This document shows, one piece after another, positions 17,809-27,001 of a DNA stretch of 64,000 bases. Within the stretch, counting starts at the first letter, position 1; every line of letters starts with the position of its first letter. This DNA comes from Alphaproteobacteria bacterium (GTDB lineage: Bacteria > Pseudomonadota > Alphaproteobacteria > Caulobacterales > Caulobacteraceae), in contig JANYET010000045.1 in NCBI GenBank assembly GCA_025359785.1, positions 1-64,000 of the forward strand. The letters are read 5' to 3'. The position numbers were made by a program, and so were the translations under genes. A model generated the notes under the pieces. That model made no database searches, was not told the DNA's origin, and worked only from the letters and a program-made list of their open reading frames with translations.

Positions 17809-18495
17809 TTAGACGCGCCCCGTCACCGGAACCAGGGCGCCGGTGACCGCGCTGGCCTCGGGGCTGGCGAGGAACAGCATCACGGCGGCCAGCTCGTCGG
17901 GGCGCACCCAGCTGGCGAAATCCGCGTCCGGCATGTCGGCGCGGTTGGTGGCGGTGTCGAGGATCGAGGGCAGGACGGCGTTGACCGTGACCTCGCCCTT
18001 CAGTTCCTCCGCCAAGGCCTGCGTCAGGCTGTGCACGCCGGCCTTCGACGCCGCATAGGGGCCCATGCCCGGCCCGGCCTTCAGCGCCCCGTTGGCCCCC
18101 ACGTTGACGATCCGCCCGGCGGCCGAGCGGCGCAGGTGCGAGATCGCGGCGCGGCTGGCGTTGGCGGCGGTCTGGACGTTCATCAGGAACAGGCGATGCC
18201 AGGTTTTCCCGTCGCCGCCTTCGTGTTTTTCCCACGCAAAGCCGCCGGCGATGTTCAGCAGGCCATCGAGTCCGCCGAACCGGTCGGCCGCCGCGTCGAT
18301 GGCCGCCGACGCCGCGACAGCGTCGGTCAAATCCACCCCGCCCTGGAAAAACACCTCAGGCCCCGACGGCTGGGCCGGCGGCGCCGGCGCGAAGTCGATC
18401 AGCGCCAGCCGCGCGCCCTGCGCAGCCGCCGCCTGCGCGACCGCCGAGCCCAGGACGCCTGACGCGCCGGTGATGGCGAAAACGCGTCCGGCCAT
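17809..18495 (-). CDS. SDR family NAD(P)-dependent oxidoreductase
   Basis: This 228-residue protein has the Rossmann motif T-G-A-S-G-V-L-G at residues 9-16, N-I-A-G-G in the middle and the catalytic Y-x-x-x-K as G-P-Y-A-A-S-K-A-G. The usual catalytic Ser position reads G-A-N-G-A and is substituted. It probably interconverts a hydroxyl and a ketone, perhaps a 3-hydroxyacyl-CoA given that it lies 10 bases downstream of the thiolase in the same operon. That link to beta-oxidation is inference. Confidence 0.82.
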   Translation of the reverse strand: MAGRVFAITGASGVLGSAVAQAAAAQGARLALIDFAPAPPAQPSGPEVFFQGGVDLTDAVAASAAIDAAADRFGGLDGLLNIAGGFAWEKHEGGDGKTWHRLFLMNVQTAANASRAAISHLRRSAAGRIVNVGANGALKAGPGMGPYAASKAGVHSLTQALAEELKGEVTVNAVLPSILDTATNRADMPDADFASWVRPDELAAVMLFLASPEASAVTGALVPVTGRV

Positions 18496-18505
18496 GCGCC
18501 TGGCC

Positions 18506-19678
18506 TTAGAGCCGTTCGACGATGGTCACGTTGGCCATTCCGCCGCCTTCGCACATGGTCTGCAGGCCGTATTTTTTGCCACGGGCCTTCAGCGCGTGCA
18601 GCAGCGTGGTCATCAGCTTGGTGCCCGAGGCGCCCAGCGGATGGCCCAGCGCGATGGCGCCGCCATTGACGTTGACCCGGTCCGGGTCGGCTCTCAGGTG
18701 CTGGATATAGGCCACCGGCACCGAGGCGAAGGCCTCGTTCACCTCAAACAGGTCGATGTCGTCGATGGACATGCCGGCCTTCTGCAGCGCGCGCGCCGTC
18801 GCCGGGATCGGCGCTTCGAGCATGATCACGGGATCGTGGCCCAGCAGCGACAGGTGATGGATGCGGGCCATCGGCGTCAGGTTGTGTTCCTTCAGCGCTT
18901 TTTCCGAGACGATCATCACGCCGGAGGCCCCGTCGCAGATCTGGCTGGAGGTCGCCGCGGTGATCCGGCCGCCCTCCTGGAGCAGTTTCACCGCGCGCAT
19001 GCCGTCGATGCTGACGTCGTAGCGGATGCCCTCGTCGCTATCGTGGCGGACCACCGCGCCCTCCTTGTCGAGGCCGTCCAGCGCCAGGATCTCGTCCTTG
19101 AAGGCGCCGCCCTGGGTCGCGGCGATGGCGCGCTGGTGGGAGTGGTAGCCGAACTCGTCCAGCTGATCCTTGGTCAGGCCGTACTTGGCCGCCACCATCT
19201 CGGCGCCCATGAACTGGCTGAACTGGATGTTCGGATAGCGCTCTTCCATCCGCGGGCTCTTCGGAACGCCGAAGCCTTCCTTGGCGGCCAGCGTCACCGA
19301 CAGGCCCATGGGCACGCGGGTCATGCTCTCGACGCCCGAGGCGATCACGATGTCCTGGGTGCCGCTCATGACGCCCTGCACGGCGAAGTGCAGCGCCTGT
19401 TGCGAGGACCCGCACTGGCGGTCAACGGAGGTTCCCGGCACGCTTTCCGGCAGCTTCGAGGCCAGCACCGCGTTGCGCGCGATATTGGTCGACTGCTCGC
19501 CGACCTGCATGACGCAGCCCATGACCACGTCCTCGATGGCGGCCGGATCGACGCCCGTGCGGTCCACCAGTTCGTTCAACACCGAGGCGGCCAGGTCCGC
19601 GGGGTGCCACCCGCGCATGCGCCCGCCCTTGCGCCCGCCGGCGGTCCGCGTCGCAGCGACGATATAGGCTTCGGCCAT
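18506..19678 (-). CDS. Acetyl-CoA C-acyltransferase (thiolase)
   Basis: This 390-residue thiolase has all three catalytic positions: Cys89 (S-V-D-R-Q-C-G-S-S), His346 (G-G-A-I-A-L-G-H-P-L-G) and Cys376 (T-M-C-E-G-G-G). It cleaves 3-ketoacyl-CoA to acetyl-CoA and a shortened acyl-CoA, or runs the reverse condensation. It is the first gene of a two-gene operon with an SDR that may supply its ketoacyl substrate. The ribosome-binding site is GAGGGAGCCCGGCC. Biosynthetic versus degradative direction cannot be read; co-location with acyl-CoA dehydrogenases in this window favours degradation. Confidence 0.92.
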   Translation of the reverse strand: MAEAYIVAATRTAGGRKGGRMRGWHPADLAASVLNELVDRTGVDPAAIEDVVMGCVMQVGEQSTNIARNAVLASKLPESVPGTSVDRQCGSSQQALHFAVQGVMSGTQDIVIASGVESMTRVPMGLSVTLAAKEGFGVPKSPRMEERYPNIQFSQFMGAEMVAAKYGLTKDQLDEFGYHSHQRAIAATQGGAFKDEILALDGLDKEGAVVRHDSDEGIRYDVSIDGMRAVKLLQEGGRITAATSSQICDGASGVMIVSEKALKEHNLTPMARIHHLSLLGHDPVIMLEAPIPATARALQKAGMSIDDIDLFEVNEAFASVPVAYIQHLRADPDRVNVNGGAIALGHPLGASGTKLMTTLLHALKARGKKYGLQTMCEGGGMANVTIVERL

Positions 19679-19762
19679 GGCCGGGCTCCCTCAATGGCGT
19701 TCCAAAGCGCTCTATAGGCGCGTCAAAACGACTGTATGAAGGCGCCGTTGCGTAAGACAAGA

Positions 19763-19786
19763 CCGGTTGACGCGAACGTCAACCGG
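19763..19786 (-). terminator. Hairpin between PEP-CTERM gene and thiolase gene
   Basis: A perfect 10-base inverted repeat, CCGGTTGACG / CGTCAACCGG, has a 4-base loop (CGAA on the plus strand). On the minus strand it follows the PEP-CTERM stop at 19808 and is trailed by TCTTGTCTT, so a weak intrinsic terminator is the simplest reading. It also lies about 85 bases upstream of the thiolase start and could be an operator. Confidence 0.5.
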
Positions 19787-19807
19787 CAGAGTAGCCTGGA
19801 TAGACGC

Positions 19808-20503
19808 TCAGGCGGCGACGGCGCTCTCGCGCCGACGCCCGCGCAGAGCCGCGCCAACGCCGCCAAGGCCCACGATCATCAACGCCCAGCTGGTCGGTTC
19901 CGGCACGCCCGCGGTGTTGAGAATCTCGTATTTCGCCGTGCCGAGTTGCATGACGACGCTGCCACGCTGAGCGCCGTTGTTGAACAACATCAGGTTGGCG
20001 CCCCCGGTGACATTCGTCAGCGCAAGCGTGGAGTTCAGGTGCCCGGAGGCCGGGTAGCTGGCGGTGATGGCAAGGTCGTCATAGAGCGGGCCGCCGTCCG
20101 CATTGAGATCCTGCACTTTCACCGAGAAGCCGTTGTTGGTGACACTGCGAATCTGCCCGAACTGGTCCGGAATAAGCGTGACCGTGTTGCCGCCGAGGAT
20201 CGTCAGCGCCGCGCTGAGCACCGGACTGTCAACGTTCGGCCCGACGGTCGTGCCGCCGCGCCGGTCTTCGAAGGTGGCCGTGGTCCGCGCGTTGCCTAGG
20301 GTGGGGTCGTAGATCACCACGAGGCTGAAGGCGCGAAGGTCCAGCGCCGAGAATCCGGTCCCGAAGCCGAAGCGGTTGTCGAAATCGAAGCCACCCGGCA
20401 CCACCGTGCCCGTGAATGTAGCCTGGAAGAGTTGGGCCGCCTGCACCGAGCCCGTGAAAACCAGGCTCGCCGCCACCGCCAGAACCGCACTGAAAAGACG
20501 CAT
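19808..20503 (-). CDS. PEP-CTERM sorting-signal protein, secreted
   Basis: I start at the ATG at 20503, behind GAGGTGGC, giving 231 residues with a clean signal peptide (M-R-L-F-S-A-V-L-A-V-A-A-S). The body is a low-charge beta-rich domain of unknown function. The C-terminus is a textbook PEP-CTERM signal: V-P-E-P-T-S-W-A-L-M-I, a Gly-rich membrane segment and a final R-G-R-R-R-E. Such proteins are handled by an exosortase and linked to extracellular matrix; no exosortase gene is in this window. It is monocistronic and divergent from the AraC-type regulator. Confidence 0.83.
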   Translation of the reverse strand: MRLFSAVLAVAASLVFTGSVQAAQLFQATFTGTVVPGGFDFDNRFGFGTGFSALDLRAFSLVVIYDPTLGNARTTATFEDRRGGTTVGPNVDSPVLSAALTILGGNTVTLIPDQFGQIRSVTNNGFSVKVQDLNADGGPLYDDLAITASYPASGHLNSTLALTNVTGGANLMLFNNGAQRGSVVMQLGTAKYEILNTAGVPEPTSWALMIVGLGGVGAALRGRRRESAVAA

Positions 20504-20667
20504 AAGCCACCTCGTCACTTGAGGCGCCGAAGGGCTCCCCATTGGCCGAAGACTGGGCTTCCGCGACCAGCGTTCATTGTACAAACTCGCCAATAAGGCG
20601 CACTCGCTTGCTCAGAGGCAACGCCTGACCCTACAACTGCGGAACAACGTTACCGCACCGTCAGGGC

Positions 20668-21570
20668 ATGATGTCTTCGTCTGGTTCGCCGCCCGTCGCC
20701 GCCCCCGTCGAGGTGCGCTTCCATCTGCCCGCCGGGGAATTGCGCCCCCTCGTCACGTCCTACTATGCGGTCGAGGTCCACAGGGGACCGCTGGTCGATT
20801 ACCTGCATCCGGAATGGGGCAATGTGCGCTTCATCCTGGATGGCGTGTGGACCCGGAAGATCGGCGCGCGTCCGGCCTGGGTGGCGGGCGCGGCGACCCT
20901 CTACGGGCCGACCGACCGCACCGGCGTGGTGGAGACGCAAGGGGGCGCCCTGCTGGGATTCGGCCTCACCCCTCTGGGTTGGGCGCAGATCGTGCGCCGC
21001 GACGCCGAAGCGCTGGCCAACGGCGCGCTGCCCCTGTCGGACATCGTTGGCGAAGCGGCCGACAATCTGCAGGCGGCGTTCATCGCCGAGCCGGACGAGG
21101 CCGCGCGCGTAGGACTCCTCAATACCGCTCTGCTGCGGCGGCTGACCGACGCGCCGCCGGTGGACGATGCCGTTGTCGCGGTCAGCCAGGCACTGGTCTC
21201 GCTCGACCTGCCCGACACGGTCGCCTTCGCCGAGGCGATCGGGGTTTCGACCCGCACGCTCGACCGGCTTTGCCGCCGGGTCTTCGGGTTCGCGCCCAAG
21301 CGCCTGCTGCGGCGTCAGCGGTTCCTGCGCACCCTCGACAGCATCCGCGACCGGCTCGACCGGCCACTGGGTGAGATGATCGACCATGGCTACCACGACC
21401 AGGCCCTCTTCATCCGCGACTTCCGGAGCTACATGGGCATGACCCCCAGCGCCTACTACGCCTCTCCCCGAGAGGCGATGCGGCGAGCCGCCCAGCTACG
21501 CTCCCAGGCCATCGGCGGCTCCGTGCAGGGCGTGCATGCCGCTCTGGATGACGCCCGTAGGCAGACCTAG
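20668..21570 (+). CDS. AraC-family transcriptional regulator
   Basis: This 300-residue protein has an N-terminal effector-type domain and two C-terminal helix-turn-helix motifs (about residues 180-280). The second is typical: G-Y-H-D-Q-A-L-F-I-R-D-F-R-S-Y-M-G-M-T-P-S-A-Y. It is divergent from the PEP-CTERM gene with a 164-base spacer and may control it or itself; the sequence does not say. The effector is unknown. Confidence 0.83.
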   Translation: MMSSSGSPPVAAPVEVRFHLPAGELRPLVTSYYAVEVHRGPLVDYLHPEWGNVRFILDGVWTRKIGARPAWVAGAATLYGPTDRTGVVETQGGALLGFGLTPLGWAQIVRRDAEALANGALPLSDIVGEAADNLQAAFIAEPDEAARVGLLNTALLRRLTDAPPVDDAVVAVSQALVSLDLPDTVAFAEAIGVSTRTLDRLCRRVFGFAPKRLLRRQRFLRTLDSIRDRLDRPLGEMIDHGYHDQALFIRDFRSYMGMTPSAYYASPREAMRRAAQLRSQAIGGSVQGVHAALDDARRQT

Positions 21571-21577
21571 CCGGCGA

Positions 21578-22075
21578 TCAGTGGGCGAAGCTGTCCTGCA
21601 GGATGCGCTCCAGCCACTCGGCGTCCACGGCATCGAAGGCGGCCGGGGTCGTGGCGTCCACGTCGAATACCGCGATCAGCCGGCCGTCGGCGTCCACCAC
21701 CGGCACCACGATTTCGCTGACCGCACGGCTGTCGCAGGCGATGTGGCCGGGGAAGGCGTTCACGTCCTCCACCACCTGGGTCTGGCGGCTGCGCGCCGCC
21801 GTTCCGCAGACACCGTGGCCGAAAGCGATGCGCAGGCAACCCAGAGTGCCCTGATAGGGCCCCACCACCAGCTCTTCGCGCTTGTCCGGATCGACCTGGT
21901 AGAAGCCCGTCCAGAAGAAGTGGTCGAAGCTCGCGGCCAGCATCGACGAGACGGTCGCCATCCGGGCCACGATGTTCGGCTCGCCGTCGAGCACGGCGGC
22001 GATCTCCTGCGCCACCGCGGCGTACCGCTGCGCCTTCTCGGCGGGCAGGATCTTGTCGTTGAACGCTTCGGCCAT
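21578..22075 (-). CDS. msrC: Free methionine-(R)-sulfoxide reductase (GAF domain)
   Basis: This 165-residue single-GAF enzyme reduces free L-methionine-(R)-sulfoxide using a cysteine relay recharged by thioredoxin. The three conserved cysteines are present at Cys80 (G-T-L-G-C-L-R-I), Cys90 (G-H-G-V-C-G-T-A-A) and Cys114 (G-H-I-A-C-D-S-R). The 10- and 24-residue spacings equal those of the characterised E. coli enzyme. Cytoplasmic. Convergent with the AraC gene (7-base gap) and divergent from the S9 peptidase. Confidence 0.92.
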   Translation of the reverse strand: MAEAFNDKILPAEKAQRYAAVAQEIAAVLDGEPNIVARMATVSSMLAASFDHFFWTGFYQVDPDKREELVVGPYQGTLGCLRIAFGHGVCGTAARSRQTQVVEDVNAFPGHIACDSRAVSEIVVPVVDADGRLIAVFDVDATTPAAFDAVDAEWLERILQDSFAH

Positions 22076-22161
22076 GGCGCAAGCCTGTAACGGTCCGCGC
22101 CGTGCTGGACAAACCCTCCGAGCGCGGCCTTTCTAGCGCCGTCCAGTTTCGGGGAGTTTCC

Positions 22162-24216
22162 ATGCGTCTTGCCTTGCTCGTGTCCGCGCTCAGCCTCGCC
22201 TGCGCGGCCGCCCCAATCGCGCCGGCGTTTGCTCAGGTCGCGGAAGGCCCCAACCGGATCTTCCAGCCGCGCGACATCTTCGGCCTGCGCGCCGCCGGCG
22301 ATCCGCAGGTGCGCCGGGACGGCGCCGCCGTGGCCTATGTGCGCACGACGCAGGACATCATGACCGACAGCGGTCATCCGTCGATCTGGCTGGTGGATGT
22401 CGCGACCGGCGTCCAGACCCCGCTGGCGGCGGACGATGCGGCCAGCTTTCGGCCCGTCTGGTCGCCGGATGGCTCGCGGCTGGCCTATGTTTCCGCCGGC
22501 CCCAGCGGGGCGCAGATCTATGTCCGCTGGATGGCCACCGGCCGCTCGGCCAAGGTCGCGAACCTGGAGCAGGCGCCGAGCTCGGTGGCCTGGTCGCCGG
22601 ACGGCAAGACCCTGGCCTTCATCATGCTGGTCCCAACCGCGCCGAGCACCCTGGGCGCGCCGCTGACCCCGCCGCCCGGCGCGAAGTGGGCCGAGCCGCT
22701 GAAGATCATCGACCGGGTCACCTACCGCCGCGACGGCGCGGGCTATGTGAAGCCCGGCTATCGCCACATCTTCACGGTCACCGCCGATGGCGGGACGCCC
22801 CGCCAGCTGACCTTCGGCAAGTATGACGAGGGCGGCGAGCTGGCCTGGTCGCCCGACGGCAAGACCCTCTATTTCGCCACCAACCGCCAGCCGAACTGGG
22901 AGCGCGAGGCCCAGGAGAGCGACGTCTACGCGATGTCCTCGGCCGGTGGGGAAATGACCCGCCTCACCACCCGCGATGGCCCCGACATGGCGCCGACGCC
23001 CTCGCCGGACGGCTCCAAAATCGCCTATGTCGGCTACGACAACCATGGCTACCGCGGCTACGAAAACGTCCGGCTCTACGTCATGGACCGCGACGGCCGG
23101 AACAGCCGCGTGCTGACCGGCGGCCTCGACCGCAGCGTCGGCGCCCCTACCTGGGCGGCGGACGGCAAGAGCCTCTATGTCGACTACGCCGACCATGGCG
23201 TCACCAAGGTCGCCCGCGTGACCCTGGACGGCAAGCTGACCGACGTGGCCTCAGGCCTCACCGACGGCGCCGAGATGGACCGGCCCTATGCGGGCGGATC
23301 GTTCTCGGTCGGCAAGAACGGGCTGATCGCCATCACCATGGGCGACGCAGGCTCGCCGCCGGATATCGGCCTGGTGCGCGGCGGCAAGGCCGAGCGGGTG
23401 ACCCACCTCAACGCCGATCTGTTCGCCGACAAGACGCTCGCCAAGGTCGAGCCGATGCCGGTCAAATCCGCCTTCGACGGCAAGGCCATCGACGCCTGGA
23501 TCGTCACCCCGCCGAACTTCGATCCGTCGAAGACCTATCCGCTGATCCTGGAAATCCACGGCGGGCCGTTCGCGGCCTATGGCCCGGTATTCTCGACGGA
23601 CGACCAGCTCTATGCGGCGGCCGGCTACATCGTGGTCTACGCCAACCCGCGCGGCTCGACGTCCTATGGCGAGGCCTTCGCCAACACCATCGACAAGAAC
23701 TACCCCAGCCACGACTACGACGACCTGATGAGCGTGGTGGATGCCGCCATCGCCAAGGGCGCGGTGGATCCGTCGCATCTCTATGTGACCGGCGGCTCCG
23801 GCGGCGGCGCGCTGACCGCCTGGATCGTCGGCAAGACCGACCGCTTCCGCGCCGCGGCCACCCAGAAGCCGGTGATCAACTGGACGAGCGAAGTGCTGAC
23901 CACCGACGGCTACAACTTCATGGCCACCGCCTGGTTCGGGAAGATGCCGTGGGAGGACCCGGACGGTTACTGGAAGCGCTCGCCCCTGTCCCTGGTCGGC
24001 AATGTGAAGACCCCGACCCTGGTGGTGGTGGGCACGGACGACCACCGCACGCCGCCCTCCGAAGCCGAGCAATATTTCGCGGCCCTGCAGTTGCGCAACG
24101 TGCCCACCGCCCTGATCCAGGTGCCTGGCGCCTCGCACGGCGGCCTGGCCGAGCGGCCCTCGCAAGCCGGCGCCAAGGCGCAGGCGATCGTGGCCTGGTT
24201 CAACCGCTTCAGATGA
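22162..24216 (+). CDS. S9 family peptidase, exported
   Basis: The ATG at 22162, behind GGGGAG, gives 684 residues starting with a signal peptide (M-R-L-A-L-L-V-S-A-L-S). Beta-propeller blades (W-S-P-D-G repeats, about residues 50-400) are followed by the hydrolase domain with nucleophile elbow G-G-S-G-G-G-A, V-V-G-T-D-D-H-R-T-P for the Asp and A-S-H-G-G for the His. This is a DPP/acylaminoacyl-peptidase-like serine peptidase. Its stop overlaps the start of the M28 peptidase (ATGA, 24213-24216), so the two are translationally coupled and probably act together on peptides in the periplasm. Confidence 0.9.
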   Translation: MRLALLVSALSLACAAAPIAPAFAQVAEGPNRIFQPRDIFGLRAAGDPQVRRDGAAVAYVRTTQDIMTDSGHPSIWLVDVATGVQTPLAADDAASFRPVWSPDGSRLAYVSAGPSGAQIYVRWMATGRSAKVANLEQAPSSVAWSPDGKTLAFIMLVPTAPSTLGAPLTPPPGAKWAEPLKIIDRVTYRRDGAGYVKPGYRHIFTVTADGGTPRQLTFGKYDEGGELAWSPDGKTLYFATNRQPNWEREAQESDVYAMSSAGGEMTRLTTRDGPDMAPTPSPDGSKIAYVGYDNHGYRGYENVRLYVMDRDGRNSRVLTGGLDRSVGAPTWAADGKSLYVDYADHGVTKVARVTLDGKLTDVASGLTDGAEMDRPYAGGSFSVGKNGLIAITMGDAGSPPDIGLVRGGKAERVTHLNADLFADKTLAKVEPMPVKSAFDGKAIDAWIVTPPNFDPSKTYPLILEIHGGPFAAYGPVFSTDDQLYAAAGYIVVYANPRGSTSYGEAFANTIDKNYPSHDYDDLMSVVDAAIAKGAVDPSHLYVTGGSGGGALTAWIVGKTDRFRAAATQKPVINWTSEVLTTDGYNFMATAWFGKMPWEDPDGYWKRSPLSLVGNVKTPTLVVVGTDDHRTPPSEAEQYFAALQLRNVPTALIQVPGASHGGLAERPSQAGAKAQAIVAWFNRFR

Positions 24217-25796
24217 GGTCTCCCGCCGTGAATCGTGGCGCCGTCCTCGCCGCCCTGATCCTCGCCGGCGTTACAGTCGGCGGGGCGCAGTCCGCGCCGC
24301 TTCGCTCCGCCGGCATCAGGGACCCTGACACCAAGGCCTGGTGGCAAATCGCCGAGACCCTGACCTCCGACGCCATGGAAGGCCGCGACACCGGCTCGCC
24401 CGGCCATCACCGCGCGGCCCTGATCGTGGCGGCCCGGTTCAAGGCGGCTGGCCTGAAGCCGGCCGGCGACGCGAAAACGACCGGGGGCGGCTACATCCAG
24501 AGCTTCCCGGTCCACGAGGCCCGCGTCGAAAAGGCGGGCACTACGTTCCAGGTCTCCCGTGATGGCGCGGCGCCGCTGAAGCTCGCGTTCCTGCACCAGA
24601 TCTCGGTGCGGGCCACCGATGACCTGCCGGCGACGCTGGACGGCGCCATGACCTTCCGCGGTTATTGCGGACCCAAGGACCTGGCCGACGCCACGGGCAA
24701 GATCGTCGTCTGTTTCAACACCCGCCGAACTGGCCTGCCGAGCGCGGCCCAGCGCATCCAGGGCGCGCAAGCCGCCGGCGCGATGGGCCTGCTGCAGGTC
24801 GATGACCCCTATTTCACCCTCGAGCCATCGCGCTGGCCCGACGCCTATGCGCGCTCCGTCAGCATCGCTGGATCGCCGGCGCCGGCCGCCCCGGCCATGC
24901 CGGTGATGCGGCTGGGCGTCGACGCGTTCAAGGCGATGCTGGCCGGCTCCGCCCACGACGCCGACGCCATCCTGAAGGCCGGCGGCGCCAAGCAGACCCT
25001 GGCGGCCTTCGAGATACCAGGCCACCTCCAGGCCCGCTTCCACGTGATCAAACGCGACTACACCGCCGAGAACGTGGTCGCCGTCCTGCCCGGGCGCGAC
25101 CCGAAGCTGAAGTCGCAATATCTGGCGCTTTCCGCCCACCTCGACGGTTACGGCTTCGGCGAGCCGGTGCAGGGCGACAACCTCTACAACGGCACGCTGG
25201 ACGACGCGGCCTATGTCGGCACGCTCATTCGCTTCGCCGACAAGCACAAAGGCCGGCCGCTGCGCCGCAGCGTGCTCGTCGCGGCCTTCACCGGTGAGGA
25301 AAAAGGCCTGCTCGGCGCCCACTGGTTCGTGGACCATCCGACCGTGCCCAAGGCCGCCATCGTCGCCGACCTCAACCTCGACCAGCTACGCCCGCTGTTC
25401 CCGCTGGAGATTCTGACCGAGCTCGCGGTAGACGACACCAGCTTGGGGACCACCGCCCGCGCGGTCGCCGCCGCCATGGACATCCGCATCCAGGCCGACC
25501 CGGAACCGGAACGCAGCCTGCTGACCCGCGCCGACCACTGGCCGTTCATGCAGGCGGGCATCCCGGGAACCGGCTTCATCTTCGGCTATGTTCCGGGAAC
25601 CGAGGCCGAGCGTCGCTATCGGGAGTGGTATCAGGTCCGCTACCACCGTCCGCAGGACGACCTGACCCAGCCGATGGATTTCATCGCGGCCGGCAAGTTC
25701 AACCGCTTCTTCTACAAGCTCGCCGAGACCGTGGCCGACGCCGACGCCGCGCCGACCTGGACGCCCGGCAGCAAGCTCGCGCCGACAGCGCCCTAA
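24213..25796 (+). CDS. M28 family metallopeptidase, exported
   Basis: The start is the ATG at 24213 in a 4-base overlap with the S9 gene (527 residues); a GTG at 24228 is a possible alternative. A signal peptide precedes a PA-like insert (about residues 120-230) and the M28 zinc-aminopeptidase domain. Metal and catalytic residues are visible: His309 (S-A-H-L-D-G), Asp330 (T-L-D-D-A-A), Glu362/Glu363 (F-T-G-E-E-K-G) and Asp in D-L-N-L-D, with a late Y-H-R-P-Q-D-D. It probably releases N-terminal residues from peptides made by the coupled S9 enzyme. Its stop overlaps the stop of the convergent CcmI-like gene. Confidence 0.9.
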   Translation: MRSPAVNRGAVLAALILAGVTVGGAQSAPLRSAGIRDPDTKAWWQIAETLTSDAMEGRDTGSPGHHRAALIVAARFKAAGLKPAGDAKTTGGGYIQSFPVHEARVEKAGTTFQVSRDGAAPLKLAFLHQISVRATDDLPATLDGAMTFRGYCGPKDLADATGKIVVCFNTRRTGLPSAAQRIQGAQAAGAMGLLQVDDPYFTLEPSRWPDAYARSVSIAGSPAPAAPAMPVMRLGVDAFKAMLAGSAHDADAILKAGGAKQTLAAFEIPGHLQARFHVIKRDYTAENVVAVLPGRDPKLKSQYLALSAHLDGYGFGEPVQGDNLYNGTLDDAAYVGTLIRFADKHKGRPLRRSVLVAAFTGEEKGLLGAHWFVDHPTVPKAAIVADLNLDQLRPLFPLEILTELAVDDTSLGTTARAVAAAMDIRIQADPEPERSLLTRADHWPFMQAGIPGTGFIFGYVPGTEAERRYREWYQVRYHRPQDDLTQPMDFIAAGKFNRFFYKLAETVADADAAPTWTPGSKLAPTAP

Positions 25797-26863
25797 GCGC
25801 CGGGAACGTTGAGGCTTGTTGCGGTCTGCCGCAACGCGGCTTGATCGGCGGCCGATCCGGCGAAGGCCTGGGCGGCGTCGCGGTAGGCCTGGGCCGCCGC
25901 GCGCGTCTGGCCCAGCACCATCCGCGCCCGCATCAGCCGCTCCCAGCCCTCGCGGTCATGCGGGTTAGCCTTCAGGCTGGCCGCCTGCTTGTCGACCATG
26001 CCCTGGATCATCGCTTGGCGGCCGGCGTCGCTCATCTGGCCGGCGGCGGCGACCTGGTCCGCCGTTGGGCCCGGCGCCGGCGCGGCTTCGACGACCTCGG
26101 CGGGCGCCAGCCGCCCGGTGAGATCGACGTGGCGTTCCTGGGCGACCTTTTCCACAAACCTCCGCACCTCCGGCGCCCAAGGCGCGCCCGGCGGCGCGCT
26201 CTTCAAGAGCGCGATCCAGTCGTTCATGGCGCCCTTGGCGTCGCCCTTCTGGTCCTTGGCGATCGCCAGGTAGTAGCGGGCGCGCGGGTCGGCGGCGTCG
26301 AGCGAGACGGCTTTGCGGAAGATCGTTTCGGCGGCGGGCGTCACCTGCCCTTGCGCCGCCAGCACCGTCGATTCCCCCTGCGCCGACAGGAATTCAGCAT
26401 TGTGCGGATCGAGGGCGGCGGCGCGACCGTAGGCGGTCGCGGCCTCGGCGTTGCGGCCCACCTGCAGATAGGCCCAGCCCAGCATCCGCCAGCCCTCGGC
26501 GTCGTCCGGCGCGGCCCTCATCTTGGCTTCCAGCTGGCCGATCATGACGACCGCCTCGACCTCGGGGTGGTCTGGCGGAAGGCGGCTATCGGAACGCGCG
26601 ACGGGCCCGGAGCCGCCAAGCTTCAGGTGGGAGGCCGCTGCGGCCAGGACGACTAGTCCGACGATGCCGAGCACCGCATAGAGCACGATCCGTAGGCTGA
26701 ACGGCCGTTCGGCGGGGTCTTCGTGACCTGTTTCGTCGAAGGCGCGGCGCGCGCCACCTCGCCGACGCAAGACGAAGATCGCCAGCCCAGCCGCAGCCAG
26801 CACGACGGCGAGAATCAGCGCGAACTGCCCGACTTCCGCCGCCATGGATTCCTGCTCCCCCAT
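25793..26863 (-). CDS. ccmI: CcmI/CycH-like cytochrome c biogenesis TPR protein
   Basis: This 356-residue protein has two transmembrane segments (about residues 10-30 and 58-80) joined by a short basic loop, then four to five tetratricopeptide repeats (W-R-M-L-G-W-A-Y-L-Q-V-G-R and W-E-R-L-M-R-A-R-M-V-L-G among them). This matches CcmI/CycH/NrfG-type proteins, which hold apocytochrome c for haem ligation at the periplasmic side. The loop between the two membrane helices is shorter than in classical CcmI. It is divergent from the flavoprotein-led electron-transfer operon, fitting a maturation role for the many c-haems nearby. No other ccm gene is present here. Confidence 0.65.
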   Translation of the reverse strand: MGEQESMAAEVGQFALILAVVLAAAGLAIFVLRRRGGARRAFDETGHEDPAERPFSLRIVLYAVLGIVGLVVLAAAASHLKLGGSGPVARSDSRLPPDHPEVEAVVMIGQLEAKMRAAPDDAEGWRMLGWAYLQVGRNAEAATAYGRAAALDPHNAEFLSAQGESTVLAAQGQVTPAAETIFRKAVSLDAADPRARYYLAIAKDQKGDAKGAMNDWIALLKSAPPGAPWAPEVRRFVEKVAQERHVDLTGRLAPAEVVEAAPAPGPTADQVAAAGQMSDAGRQAMIQGMVDKQAASLKANPHDREGWERLMRARMVLGQTRAAAQAYRDAAQAFAGSAADQAALRQTATSLNVPGA

Positions 26864-27001
26864 TCAACGGCCCGGTGACGCTTTCGAGCGCATTGTCATG
26901 GGCCGGGAGATGCTACAGTGCCAAGGCTTGCCTGGGGTGGGAAGCGGTAAGCCGCGCGGCGCGCGCCTCGGCGCCGAAGCGGGGGATCAGAGACCGGGAA
27001 A